This document shows positions 1 to 13,900 of a DNA stretch of 64,000 bases, one piece after another. The notes below the pieces were generated by a model that was given only the letters and a program-made list of their open reading frames with translations, was not told the origin of the DNA and did not search any database. Numbering within the stretch: position 1 is the stretch's first letter; each line of letters opens with the position of its first letter. The stretch comes from Plectrocnemia conspersa (lineage: Eukaryota > Arthropoda > Insecta > Trichoptera > Polycentropodidae). The translations under genes and the position numbers were made by a program. The stretch lies in assembly GCA_009617715.1 (NCBI GenBank), contig VTFK01000140.1, positions 248,001-312,000 of the forward strand. Reading direction: 5' to 3'.

Positions 1-491
1 TAGAATTTCGAATCGGAATCAGACAAGGATTATTGCAATTACGAATCAAGTACTTTTTACATTTATATTTGAAATTATTATTTATTATAAAAGTAGTAAT
101 AACTAATTTTCATTATTTATAGTTTATATCAAATATGTCAGATTCATTGGAGTGTAATAAAAACACGGAACATCCGTATAATGTAAGTATGATATCAACA
201 TTTTATTATGATAAAAAATATGACAAATATATATATATATATATATATATTATTTTGCATATATCGAAGTCGGGGCATGTTTGTAGCTCATGTTCTCTAT
301 ATTTGCCTTTAGATTATTATGGCTGATGACGGAAAAATATAGCTACAAGAGAAATAACAATTTTTTCACATTTATTTCTTGAGCTCAATGCCTATTACAA
401 AACGATTTATTTCTTACCGGTACATTGATTGAGTGAACAAACCCGAAATATCGAAGGAGTTCTCAAGGGATAAGTTGAACTGAATAGTAGT
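1..491. other. Left-edge AT-rich DNA with a doubtful exon and an (AT)n run
   Basis: No recognisable gene. At 135-182 a short open stretch (MSDSLECNKNTEHPYN) runs straight into a strong splice donor, AAT|GTAAGT, and is preceded by ...TTATAG, so it could be an exon of an unknown gene that starts left of the window. The peptide matches nothing I recognise. An (AT)n microsatellite lies at about 227-250. Confidence 0.3.
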
Positions 492-766
492 ATGCTTGGT
501 TTTGCTGATAATATGTGGTTAGCGTCTTATGTTCCAAAAAAATTCACACGTTTGATGCTCAGTACAATAGTTTTAAGCACAGATAGTGAAGGCAGCAAAA
601 ATAAACGATCACCGGTGGTTAATTTTTATAACAAAACAAAAGGCGGAGTTGATTTAGAGACAAAATGACTCATGAATATTTTTGCGTACGGGCGACAAGC
701 CAGTGGCCATTCAGAATATTTATGGAGCTTATTGATATTATGGCTTTCAATGACTATAAGATATAG
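492..766 (+). pseudogene. piggyBac-type transposase, C-terminal remnant
   Basis: Decayed DDE transposase of the piggyBac superfamily (TTAA-specific cut-and-paste). The open part reads LGFADNMWLASYVPKK and later VVNFYNKTKGGVD; 'SYVPKK' and 'YN.TKGGVD' are hallmark positions of the C-terminal half of piggyBac transposases. An in-frame TGA follows, and a shifted frame then continues with SQWPFRIFMELIDIMAF, matching the family's 'RWPxxIFYxxLDIAxxN' block. The catalytic Asp region and the terminal repeats are not present. It is a dead fragment, older than the neat MITEs elsewhere in the window. Family call from motif order; exact subfamily unknown. Confidence 0.72.
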
Positions 767-790
767 GTCCATAAATATTCTGAGTGGCGA
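704..790. repeat. Local inverted duplication of transposase sequence
   Basis: Bases 704-726 sit inside the piggyBac remnant. They recur in inverse orientation at 768-790 with 21 of 23 positions identical, separated by 41 bases. The second copy starts two bases after the transposase stop codon. This looks like a template-switch or snap-back duplication rather than a mobile element. Confidence 0.6.
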
Positions 791-1867
791 ATCAATGATC
801 GATGCCGTCGGAAGTATTTCATACGCCTCCTATCGGTAGATTTAGTAAAAATCTGTAATTGAGCGACAGGAGAACGTTAATTTGTATGAACCGCAAAAGT
901 CAGCGATAGATCTTCCTGCATAGTCTTCACCCAGTAATATTGGACAAAGACGAGCGTGTAACTTTTGTTCTGGTAATAAAATTACGCGAGTATCATGTTA
1001 TGTTTGCCACAGAGCTATGTACATATATGTTAAGTGCATAAAGTAATAAAATGCCCGGATTGCTAAGCAGCTAGAATTAATTTTTTTAATTTATTATTTT
1101 TGTATGCTATATGTTTATAGATTTATACTTTATTTTAAATAATTTAGGTTTAATTTTTTAGAAATGTTTTTTATCAATTATTTTTTAATATTATTATTTT
1201 TAAAGAAAAAATGTAATATTGTGTTTAATTGAGAACGTTTGAGAAGCCGCGCATGCTTGACGTCATTGGGTCTGAGTAGGAAATACGTTTGTGTGCGTGC
1301 ATAAATAATGACAAAAAGGCATAGCATGGTCTCGTTCTACGCTCGATAAAAAATATTTTGGTCTCCCGACAGTTAATGAAATAAATTTAATCATTATTTA
1401 ATATTATATATTTAATACATTTTTAATTATTTAAAAAAATATATAAAAATAAAAACGTTGTAGAAAATGACATATGAAACAATGAAATGTTTTGCTTTTT
1501 TTCTTCATATTATTATTTAAATTATAAAAAAAAATATATTTTATAATATATTTTTTTTAATGCCATACATATTAAAATTACAACTAATAAAGAAAAATAA
1601 TTAATTGCATAATAATTTTTGATTTTACAAAAAAAAAAATAATGTAAGAAAACACTTGTGGCAAATTTACAATCAACGTTTCATTCAAATTTAATTTTAG
1701 TTATATTTTCTTTGGTTAAAATTTGCGTACTGTGTTACACAAAATCGTATTGATTCTCACTACGACATTTTTGCGTGTGGTAACCCTGATATTATATCTG
1801 AGTGTTGTACGGTCGGCTTCGATCAGTCACCGCGTGCTCGTCGTCAGCGTGCTTGTGCGTTTTCGAA
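767..1867 (+). other. Upstream flank and presumed 5' UTR of citrate synthase
   Basis: Mostly AT-rich. Composition changes sharply at about 1,720: the last 150 bases before the start codon are GC-richer (GTACGGTCGGCTTCG, CGCGTGCTCGTCGTC) and hold an initiator-like TCAGTC at about 1,823. This would fit a short 5' UTR and a TATA-less promoter. No other gene is seen here. Confidence 0.35.
1258..1269 (+). promoter_or_regulatory. CRE palindrome fused to an inverted CCAAT box
   Basis: TGACGTCATTGG combines the full CREB/ATF palindrome TGACGTCA with ATTGG, the reverse of CCAAT. It lies about 600 bases upstream of the citrate synthase start codon, in a small GC-richer patch (1,225-1,300) within very AT-rich DNA. 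Binding is inferred from the consensus only. Confidence 0.3.
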
Positions 1868-1909
1868 ATGGCGCTATTCAGGATCATCACGAGATTGCCC
1901 GAACCACCT
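1868..1909 (+). CDS. kdn: Citrate synthase coding exon 1 (start of mitochondrial presequence)
   Basis: Forty-two bases encoding [14 protein letters not shown], ending CCT|GTGAGT in phase 0. It joins exon 2 ([10 protein letters not shown]...) at 23,413 after TTTCTTTACAG. Together they form the amphipathic, arginine-bearing mitochondrial targeting sequence. The only in-window support that these distant pieces belong together is matching phase, donor/acceptor quality and the family's N-terminal sequence; a transcript read across 1,909/23,413 would prove it. Confidence 0.85.
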
Positions 1910-4900
1910 GTGAGTACCTCGTCGACATTTTTTCATTCAACATTCTTCCGAATTTTTTTCGCGTCACGAACGCCCGAGTTTCCGCGATGTATTTTTCCCT
2001 CGTGAAAATGCTTCTTCGTGAATGAAAATCTTAAAAGAACGCATCGATTCTCCGCGCCAACGTTTTTAGGCATAATAGGATATAATAATGTGTTGCGAGA
2101 CGCCGCATTTTTTGGCCAAAGACAAAATTCGAACCGTCTATTCACGTAATCCTTTTTGAAATTCATGCTCGAAAAATTAAGCCTTATGACTGACAGTGTT
2201 CTTTTAAATAATGTAAATTTAATTATTATAGATTTTTATGCCTTTTTATATATTCGGTTTAGTTGTTATGCAACATTCAATTAATTCAAAATTGAATTAA
2301 TTGAATTATTTTAAATATGTATATTTTTATTGGCCATAATAGCGTTTCGTAACGGGGTATAAAAACTTAAAATCATGTGATTTTACTGGTGAACGATAGT
2401 TTACGTTAGATAAGTCTCGTACGTTTATCGAACGCATCAGACAATGAGATTCGAATATATCGTTACGTAACTCTAATCGTTAATTTTCCAGCTGAAAATG
2501 TATTGTTATGTAAAAACGATTACTTTGCGGCGTTGACAATTTACACCCGAAAGAGTTACGCAACGTAATTTTGATATGCAAATAGACACTGCAAACATTT
2601 GCCAAATGTGTTGGGAGGATAATGTTTTCGGAGCGCATGCGCGCTAATGTGCCATGTTATAACTTATAACATACTATTTCGCGCCAATTCAATAATTAAG
2701 TAAATAAATACACATTTATAAAAATATGTACATACCCCTTCACGGTGAAAATAGTCTGAAACGCGATGACTAAAAATATTACATAATCGAATTTATTGGG
2801 TACTTAGTAAGCGCACTTTCTTAAAAATGTAATTATGTATACAAGCTTGCCAAATTATGACATATTCAATAAATAAAAGTATGCATATATTATACATAAG
2901 TATCATACATATATTACATAATCAAAATTACTTTTATCATATTACTTTTATAATCTGATTTGATCATAGGTCTATCACAAGTTTTGATTTTTATCTAACA
3001 TTGAGTTTTTAATTTGAAATACACTAATGCGCACAAATAAAAATTTATCATACATTGAAAAATATTACATAATCGAGTTATTTTTAAATTCTAAAATGGC
3101 TATCTTTATATATTAAGAAATATAGATTGGCTAGAACTTTAAGTTAATTCATATTTTTTTAATACAGCTCATCGGAGCTATTTTGAATATGGCATTAAAT
3201 TAAATGTTCTTTGGCGCACGAAGATTAGATACAATTCATATTGTACATATCGTTTTCAATTAAATTATGAGCACTATAAATTTAGTTACTTTCACATTAT
3301 CGAAATCATTTTTAATATTATTAAATATATTTTTTAAATATTCTGAAAATAATTCTATACACAATTTAAATAAGAAGGCGTTTTGTTTGTTTTGTATATA
3401 TTGGAAAATAGAAATAACGTAGCCCGTACGGTCGTGATTGGTAACGCCAGATGCCGCGGGTTCGAGCCACGGCAGCCGACTCGAATTTTTATTTATAAAA
3501 AAGCGCTATTATTAAAAACCAGCCTCAGTTGCAAGTGATATATATTATTAATGAATTATAATATACACAATAATTTATAAATAACTATGTACATATGTAT
3601 ATGACACCAATTCCCAGACTGAAAAGTCTAGTGGTTTTAATACTTTAATTGCAGATATTCATTATGATTGACTTACCCCGTTGTAACGCATTGGGCTTAC
3701 GCATGTCAGGTTACAACGAAAAATTAAAATGTGCATATAATCTTTATATATATCTCACCTTCTCTAAAAAAAAATGGTTACACAATATATTTGTTAAATA
3801 ATCTTAAATTTTATAAATCATATAGTTAGGCGTGAATAAGTCAAAAATATAAATTTCAATAGCAACATTTTGTACAAAATATTGTATGTTTATTACTTGC
3901 TTATTAACTTTTTAGTGATAGTATTACATATATTTTATGATTTTTTACTTTGTTATATTATATTTTGTCTATTATTTTAATTATGTATATATAAACATAT
4001 ATATTTTTGTGTATTAGATAATACTATTATTGTTTTTAACCATCATGACGCATTGGTGTAACTTGTTAGGTTACGATTGTCTTAATTTAATCTAAATAAA
4101 TAAATAAATATATATACACAGTAAGTAAACATGTTGTCAACTTGTTCACGCCAAGTAGTTTTTAAATTTGAGTAAGGGGGGGGGTGTGTTACTAAACACT
4201 AAAGCAAAAATCACTACTTCTCAATATTTTTTACATTTATTTATTTTACAAATTTTAATATTATAAAATATATTTAAATTATTAGATTCGTTAGAGCTAT
4301 AAAACTACTATTACTTTTTGGCATTCATTGAATAATGTTAATAATATAATGTATAAGAACATTATTTTTGATAATAAATTTAACTTTATTACTCTACTTT
4401 ATCACTACATGGTTTACAAAATGTTTGATTTTGTGTTAAGAAACCATTTCTTCCACATAGACATATCGAATATGTTGGATTGTTACCTAAACATGATTAA
4501 TTATGAATTGAATTGTAAATATAAAAATATACTGTACTGAAACTTTTCATGTATGAATTTAATTTCTATACTGTTTATATTTAATATTTTAAACTTAATA
4601 TATAACTAATGAAAGAATTTAGATTACAAATATCTTTGTTCATTATTGATCCTAATTACTCAATAATCATCAATTTATAACCACAACTACCAGAGGTATC
4701 AAATCTAATATTTGTTTTAATAGGTTATAGTATATTATATACTGTAATAGGCAAATTTACGTAGCCCTTTTGAATTATAGTATATTTTGTAAAAATTTTA
4801 CACAATCATAAAAGATCAAATACTCGTGATTATGTTATCGTTTCAATTATGATTGATAAACTTTTATATCTTTGTTTTAAGAAACTGCTTCGTTAAAAGT

Positions 4901-7900
4901 TGTGTAATTTTGGCATTAATATTTCAAATTGATAACACAATCTGAGATTTTTTCCAGATATAGAGAAGTACATACGATATTAGTAATGTTTTGTAAAACT
5001 ATAGATTGTGGTTAATAATCAGCTTAAGGCTAATCGCTCGGATAAAATGTTTATAATGCGAGGTTACTAGTTATTAAAAAAATACATATAAAAAGTATTA
5101 ATTTACACTTCTAATATACTTTCTACATTAAGGGTTATATCACAATAAATATTTCAAAAAGCGAACCCATTTCAATTAAAGTAAAAAACTGTTGCTACAA
5201 TTTTTAGCAATATATAAATAGAATAGTTACAAATTGAAAGAACAGTTAATGCATTTTTGTGGATTTTCTACGGTACTTATATATTGCCACCACAATTCTA
5301 ATTCTCTAATTAAAATGTAAGATCCACAAGATTTGTCATATAAATTTCTCCTAAAATTATAAGCTGATTTTTTAATACAGTTGATAGTTGAAACATTTTT
5401 TTTTATCAGGATGCGAACACCAAGAATTTTCTAATATATTTTTATGTTTCAAAAATCTTCCTTGAATTTGTATTAAAAAATATCTAAAAACAGTACAACT
5501 ATTTGTAAGCGAAAATAATCCAAACGAGTAGAATATACTATATTTAAAAAAATCGGATTCATTAATATTTAGCTTCTTCAAAATTTCTTCGATGGTATGA
5601 TATATAATTAAAAATTCATATTCATTATTTTCTTTAAGCTTTTTAATTACAGATTCAATGTTTATAGCGACATCCATTGCAGCACATAAATCATTTACTT
5701 AGTGGAACACTAATAGAAAATAATTGGACGTGAGCTGCTACAATAAATTCCATTTATTTTAGAGCACATATTAAATGGTTTGCTTTACCTGATGAATCTC
5801 GGCCTTCCCATTGTTGAAATATTTACTAATACTTACATTATCAATTCTAACATTTCCAAAAATACTATAATGGCACCATGCCGTTCAATCCAACGTGTTT
5901 GACCCATGAATGTACTAAATCATAAAATGTTTGAAGATAAATCTCTTTAATATTGCATCTCGAAAACGACCACTCATAAAGCTGCTCCATCGTAGCCCTG
6001 TACTTTTAATTTGCACATCGCTACCTTTCTTCTTCGTTCTTTCTTTTTTTATTGGACTCGTCGCTTATTTTTGTGATACAACTAAAAATTAATTTATAAT
6101 ATTATCAAAATCAAAATAAAGTAAAAATTGATTATTTTTTCTGGACGTAACGAGGGCTTTTGCGTCCCTTCCTTTACACTCTATAGTCAAGTTCATCCTT
6201 ATTATACTGTGGTTACGGTAATTACTGTGTGAGTTTCAAGAATAAGAATTTTTCCGTTTGTTTGGACTATGTTACTGTCGTAAAGTGAACGATCGGTTAC
6301 ACACAATGCCTTTGACCTTAGATTATTTATTACTTTCAATGCATATTAAAAAAAAAATAAACGAATTATAATAATAGCAAACACGCTGAATCATTAGATT
6401 GTTTTCTGTTGCTATGCGGTGGGCGGACTTTAGAATGCTGTGACGAAATAAGGAAATTATATTAATTAATATTTTTTTTAGTATAGCATGTTGTATGTGA
6501 ATACTGTATAGAATCTTTGATTTTATAGTCGAGAAACGCGAATTAGTATATATTTGTCTTAGATAAGAGAAGCTGCATTGACGCAACTTGATTAATTTGT
6601 GTTTTTACTATTTTTTATGTCATGGTTATAATTACATTAGTTCATTTATCGCATTTTTTGAGCGAAAGCGTCATTTTTACATTGTGTCGTTGCAAGTGAT
6701 ATGCACATTTAGAAACTAGTCTCAGCTGATGGAATTGGCCGCAGTTTCCTAGTATCATTCGGCATTTTCCCAGAACGATTCGAGATATTGACCCAGTTTC
6801 TCGTATTGAATATAATTTATGCACAACCTAGACACGGTTTCATAGTTTTATTATTACATAAATGGACTTAATCGTGGACCGAGTTGAAAATAAAACGTTA
6901 TCTCAGCAAAGTAGCCTTGAACGTGCTGGTGATTCGAAAAAAAATACAAGGTCACAAATCACGGTGTTGTAGTAAATTCAGTGACCTTAAACTTGCAAGT
7001 TTCGAGGCCGTAATGCGTTAAATTATGCAAATCGTGTGACGGATTATATATATTTTTTTCAACTAAAATTAGTAATTCGGTCATAAAACATATTGTACGA
7101 TCAGCGTCACATCTCGAAGTTTATGTTTGTTTTATACTACATCATGTGCCGCTTTTTCAAAATATATGAACATTTTCAATGCGCGGTTTGATTTACAAAA
7201 AACAAGATTTTGTGTTGATTTAAAAATTGTTAAAGGAAAATAGCTTATATCTGTCAAGTAACTTTTTTATTACATTTATTAATAACACACTAAAAATAAT
7301 AACGAACTCACCATTATCATTGTAAAATATATTTAATTACTGCCGCTAAAACTTGTTTTAATATCAGTCTAACATCATTGCGTTTGCTTATGACGATCGA
7401 ATTTTAAGTCCGGATGTATAAATGTATTCATGGAAACTGAAACGTAGTTTTCTCCAGTTTAATTGGTCTTGCAAAACGTCATCGTCATCGGAAACGATTG
7501 GCCCACGTTCTGAGGTTCAAGAATCAAAGGGCATAGGTCTATGACGATTATCTACACGAGTGATCCCATACTTGTTATTTATTGCGCTTCGAATCGATCC
7601 GTCGAACTCCATCAGATTTATCTTATCGCTGAAAGTGAAGTAATGTTCTACACGTGATTGCGATAAGAGCTATCTTCAGCGATCTGCTTGTACCGCTGTA
7701 AACTAGACGAGCGTTACGTATACATATTGCGAACTGCTAGTCCAAACATTACCAGAAACTGGTCAAAATTGATATAAAAAGACGTGCAATATCCCACGTG
7801 TAAAGACCTCATACATAATATCGCTATCGTAAAATCTTGCTTCGAGTGCTATGATTTCGAAACTTCAAACTGTCATATTGATTTAATATGTTAGTACTTG

Positions 7901-10900
7901 TCGGTCCTTTGTCCGATTATATTAAATGTTTATCTAATGAAAGTATCATACATATAATTACAAAGATAACTAATGTAGTTGGTTTTTAATATTCAATTAC
8001 TTAATTTGAAGATAACTGTCACTAGTATATAAATGTTCGTAAACGTTTTAATCAGAGTTAGTGATGTAGTATTGTAAAGGAAGATCCAACTTTATCCAAC
8101 CAAAAACATACAGCGACACACATTTCATACAGAACTGTTATTTCTTTAGCGCAATATATTTCGTAAATATGTTGCTGCATACTAACATTTAACACATTGA
8201 ACACGCGTGGTTATTGACAGCTGTCTGGTTTACAGTGCTCGAATTCAATGTATATTGCTCACCAATTTGATGTTCTTTTGCGAGTCCATCGCGAAAGGTT
8301 TTGGAGAGGGTAGTTCTAGTAAAAGTCTCAGATTCCCAGATTTCAATTTTATTTGATGAATTCGCTATAAAATAGTCATAATCTCTACGCGATAGGTGCG
8401 ACTGGGTGAAAATCGATATTTATCGGGATGTATTTGAGATTCCCGAACAAGGGAATTAGGCGAATTAGTTCATACGACAATAAAAGGGTCATCTTCTAGA
8501 CCAAAACTCATATTAAAAGCGACGATCTCATAATATAATATTTATTTAGTAGTACTATACACATCGCCAAAGTTTGCGATAAGGCGTCGAAGGTGCTCGT
8601 CTTCGGTATGTTGAGGGCGTGCCACTTTAACACTGTTAGCGATTGTGACATCCTCAATTGGAGTAGTAGATAGCTCAAAAAAAAAAAATACAAGTTGAAT
8701 GAGATTAAATTATTAAATAAACTGGCGAATGATAGAAAAATTAATCACGGATGCTTGAAATATATTTTTGATGAATGATTACATGCTGGATTAGCATAAT
8801 TTGAATTAAAATGAATGCATGCTGGAGATGCTTTTGACCAAGATGTGCTAAAAATGAAGTCCTTGAGTCACCGATTACAAATAAAATAACCCAATCATGG
8901 ATTTTAACTGGCTTTGTATTTTCGGACGCGAACGAGTTGTGAAGAGCAATGCGCCTGGTGTCGAGCTATTTTTATTAAACGGTGACAGTGGAACTTTCTT
9001 CCGCTATTGTCATGCATAATCAGTAAATTGACACTGAACTCGCGATAGCTTTTCAATAATGCCGCGCATCGAAAGTTCATGACCTTTTCACGTCATCTTA
9101 TAGCGGTCACTTCGAGACCGGTTTTACCAGTTTTCTTTTTAGATTCTCGATTTGACTATTAGGGAGCATAGGCCCAAAAAAAATCTACGCACAATACTCA
9201 CCTATCGGACTTTCATAAATGATATTCCGTCACTGTTGAGAATCTTTCTTTGGTACCTATATATAACAGGACATCGAACCGTTATTTTTTCGTTACGGAA
9301 TTAATATCGGTTTTCGGTTCAGCTCTGACTGATTAATTTTTAAACGTTTTTATTTGTATTAAGAATTAATTTTCAAACATATTATAAAACATTTTAATTT
9401 TTCTACTGTTTATAAGGAAACTATATTGATACAATAATATAATATTAATTATAATACGTAATTAAAGGTATAATAATAAGAGCTTGTATAAGTATATAAT
9501 ATATAACAGCGGTGGGCTGCAACTTTTTGCATGTCATGGGCCAAATTTGAGTCTTATGTTTCACTTGCGGATTACATGGTGACCTCAAAAAAAAAGGTTA
9601 AAAACAGAAATCAGTTTTAGGGGTACCACTTTATTGGTACTACTTACCTAGGTATATTTACTTTTTTAATGAGGGTATGTACTGAGATTTTGTCTTAAAC
9701 AAAACAATTTCTTGTAACTTTTTTAGAAATTACAAAATTTTTGAAAACAATTAGAGTTAAATTCACAAAACAAACTAAATTTTAATTAATGTGACTTTAG
9801 GTGCTGGTGCAGAGATTTAGATAAAGTTCGGTTCAATTTGTGTCGTACTTAATCATAAGTTGTTTTCCAAATGTGTACCAGTAATTGTGGTTCTGTATTT
9901 GTTTTTAAGTTACTTAATTTTAGAGAACAATTTCTTAGTTGATCCAAATAAAGAATAAATTATTTTTGCATGCTCAACTAAATTTTTATAAAATGTGTGC
10001 AATGTTATTGAAATAATTTTTTTTTCTTAGTTCGGCCCTATCTTTTAGATTTAAAAGTTCCATATGGAAATTTTAGATATAATAAGAAAGAAAGCCCTTT
10101 CAATATTAAGTTAAAAGAGCTCCTAAAACCATCATTGTAATTCTATATAAATTAGGATGTGTTTTTATTTTCCTCTCAAAATTCTAAAAACGATTTTTTC
10201 TGTCTAATTCTTGTACGTGGTTAAAGTTATTCAACATGAATTCAATGTCAACATCTGTACAAATAGGAAATCTATGTCTCTATTGCCAATTCTTTACTTC
10301 TTAAAAAATCTTATAAATCATCTACATTTTCATCGGATGATCACTGGATTGAAATAGGTTTCTTTAAACATTATAATTTGTTCTAAATATTTATCAAATA
10401 TTTTTGTGACTGCGTGCTTGAACATGGACCAAACCGAAATAAACCGATTTTTTTTGTGTTCGTTCCGACAAAAATAACGGTTTTTCTGGTTTTCGGTTCA
10501 GTTCCGGTTCGAAACCCTGCTATATACATATGTACATACTTATATAACATTCGACGTAAACTTGACAATTATTAGAATCACGCGATTTAAAAGTCATAGT
10601 GCCAATACCGCAACGAGGTGATGTCGTGACGCGTCCGAAGGCGATCGTGCAATTTACTTAACGAAGATTTGTTGCGAGGAAGCGTGGGCCGCCCGATGCC
10701 GACCCATGATCCGACACACCTGATTCGGACGCGTGACTCAATAGTTTTTTTATTGCGAACTCGGGGTTAAGGTCAAACGCTTTATGTGAAGCGTTACGAC
10801 TTGTGACACGTCGGACTCGATTCGGCCAGCAACGCTATAAAGGTTAACTCGAATGTCGCCCTTAATTCATTTAAATTTGTGATCTGTTGCATCTATCATT

Positions 10901-13900
10901 GTATAACTTTTTCTTTATACCGAATGATTGAACAAACTTTTGACAAAAAAAAGTCATCAAAAAAAGATATGTGTCTTTTTTTACACTGTGTGGGACCCAT
11001 TTATATATATGTATTGAAATATAATTACGTTTACACATTGTTTATATAATAATGAGTGGGCGGTGCACGAGGCCGCACCGTCGTTGCGAGCCTGCCAAAA
11101 TTCGCCAAGAGAATGTGTCGCCGCCAAGTTTTGGCCATAATAAAACTCAAATAAATGCCCTATTTTTATATTTATAACAAATAATATATAATAAATAAGG
11201 ACGGAATAGCGTTGTACGCAACGACTCAGACTAGTAACTCTGAGGTTGCGGGTTCGATCCCTGGCAGCGGCACTCGAATTTTTATTTATTAATTAAAAAA
11301 AAGCCGGCCCCAGCTGCAGTGACATGTATTGATTATAAATTGTATAGCACATAATAATTTATAATTAATAATAAAGATGTCACTGATTTCCAGACTTTCA
11401 ATTTGGTGGTTAATACTTACTTGTAGGTATTCATTATGTCTGATTGACTTACTTAGTTAGTACAGATTTGTCCGTTGTAACGCATTGGGCTTACGCCTGT
11501 CATGTTACAACGGAAGATTTAATAAAAATACACTATGACTGCTTTAACATCCACAGTGATGTTTTAAATGTTATTTAAATGGTTCTCTATTTGTGTGAAC
11601 ACTGTGAAACACTCATGCCTCCACTGTTATTATGAAAGCGCAGGTCTCGCTTCATTGCCGGTGAGATTACTCAGATGCGCGGCTACCGGTTTCATCTATG
11701 AATTCATTGAAAAGTTCCCTATTATCTCTGGTGCTGGTTTAAGACACGGACTGTAATATGTGAAGTCATGATCTTTTGTCGTTTATGTATTTATTTAATT
11801 TTTTATCAATTAAACGATTATTGTTTAGTGATATAAATACAAGTGTAATTCCGCTTTTTGAATTGAAATAAATGAATATACACAGCGATCGAGCACTAAT
11901 GATCATCACTATTTTTTCTACTATGTGTGTGTATAGTATATGACGTAATCGGTACGTGAATACAAAAAAAACCACACGCTTACGAATCATCGCAGTGAAT
12001 GAAAGAATTAAACATCAAGGTCTCTGCACACATTCGGAATATGTTCATTTTTAAAATAATAAGTAATTAGAAGAATCTACGTCATCGAGATAACGAACCG
12101 CATATTGTATTTTATTATTACGCGAATGGCCTATGACACGTGGCGACAAGATAGATACCTCTCGCATGTGTAGCATTTCGAAATTACCCTAATGCCAGAT
12201 GTTTATCGCACTGTATAGGTAGAGCTATAATCAGCCGCTAATCATTCGCGCAGTTCATCAAATGGGTATATTTATGTATACAAGTATCGGGGACGTCATT
12301 TAAGGGGGGAGTAGCGGGGCATTTGATCCCTTTTTTCTTTACTAGAAAAATGCATGTCTTTGAAATACTATGAATTTTAATGGAATAAAATATTAAAAAA
12401 ACGACCACTGACTGGCCAACTTTTGCTCCCCCCCCCCCCCGCTGATTCTAAACCAGAAATTTCCTGATTAACCTTACAAAATCTTAAATCTATCCCGAAA
12501 ATACTTTTTAAAATATGCCATTTCAGTGAAATCATATCGGAATAAATTTTCACCGATAAATATTTTTACCAGTTAGTGAAAATGCTAGTCAAAATATATG
12601 ATTTCAACTTTTCCATACTTAGTAATATATATGTACATTTACATTTACACGCGATGTATAAATGTTACAGTGAATTTGTATTTTTTGGTGATGATATATT
12701 TTCGCTAGTGAAGTTAAAATACATCTTTACCAGTATAATCATGCGCAAGTGAAATTATATGCTGTTCTAAAATGTCTATGAAACTCAATTTGCCAGTTGC
12801 GAAACGTAAATTTGCTGTTCAAACTCAAACCACACTACACGATTAACGAAACCCGACTTGACCTAAAGAAAGAAATTTAATTATAGTTTTAGAACTTTCA
12901 TTCGGTCAAAATAAGCGAAAGAAAAATTATAGACAGACGTCGCATCTCACATATTGCTCCTTGTTTTAAAAATATGATAGCTATCCTTACCGATATTTTG
13001 ATATAAGAGAGCTGATTAAAGTAGTGGTACCTCGGTATACGTCCGCTTTGAAATAAGTCCAACTTGGTATACGTCCTGTTTGGACGAGAAACATTTTGCT
13101 TGATATAAGAACTTCGTTTGGAATACGACCCGCGTGCGTGCTATAACTTGTATGAGTCAAAGACACATCGCGCATTCAAAACTTGTATGAGTTACAACAC
13201 CGCGCGAAAAATACGTTTGGTATACGTCCTATTTGGTATAAGTCCAAGGATCTGGAACGGATTAAGGACGTATACCGAGGTACCACTGTATATTCGAATC
13301 GAATTTTGGTCAATAGGAGGGCGCAAAAACAATTATCACTTCTCAGAAGTCAAAAATTCACGTCAAAAGCAATAAAATCGTGTCGGCGCCGGCGCTGCGA
13401 TGGCGACGGCACGATTTTATTGCTTTTTACGTGGATTTTTGAGTTCTGAGAAGGGATAATTGCTTATTGCGCTCTCCTATTGGTCAAAATTCGGTTTATA
13501 TGTTCCTAATTTAATTCATAATATCATTATAAAAGTCATAGTATGAACGCTAGATTACCGAGCGTTCCCACTACCACAGTGACGGCACGATTTTATTGCT
13601 TTTAACGTGGATTCTAAACAGGGACATCATTTAACGAAATACTATGAATCTTAATGATATAGAAATAAAAAAAAAACACTGACTTACAACTTTTGCCCCT
13701 CCCCCTGTTAAAATCTGAAATGACATCCCTGACACGTATGCCTTTAAACTAGAACACATAACAACTCTTTAATCTCAACTATTTGCATTGCTATGCGATT
13801 GATTTATCGCTTTCGTTTACTAAGTTGCAGTGTTCCAGTATTTGGCGTCAAGGTAATGTTTTTGAACTGTTTTGTACTTAATTTACATTTTCACGTAAAA

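Larger units (their letters stand above)
12288..13731 (+). mobile_element. hAT-like non-autonomous composite, copy 1
   Basis: The ends are inverted copies of C[A/G]GGGA[C/T]GTCATTT (12,288 onward and up to 13,731). The 8 bases outside are acaagtat (12,280-12,287) and acacgtat (13,732-13,739), 7 of 8 equal, as expected for a hAT target duplication. Each end carries a smaller unit with its own inverted ends (13,619-13,731 on the right). Inside are poly-C (12,427-12,440), a long palindrome (13,291-13,505) and a nested 265-bp TA-flanked MITE. No transposase. A sister copy lies inverted at 21,740-22,576. Confidence 0.75.

Noticed and set aside
5372..5677. 101-codon minus-strand frame ([21 protein letters not shown]...)
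   Set aside because: AT-driven Ile/Asn/Lys/Phe composition, no domain, no splice context or neighbour that supports it.
11199..11275. tRNA gene
   Set aside because: The tRNA-like head is followed by the body and tail of a repeated SINE; arms are imperfect and the same unit recurs five times.
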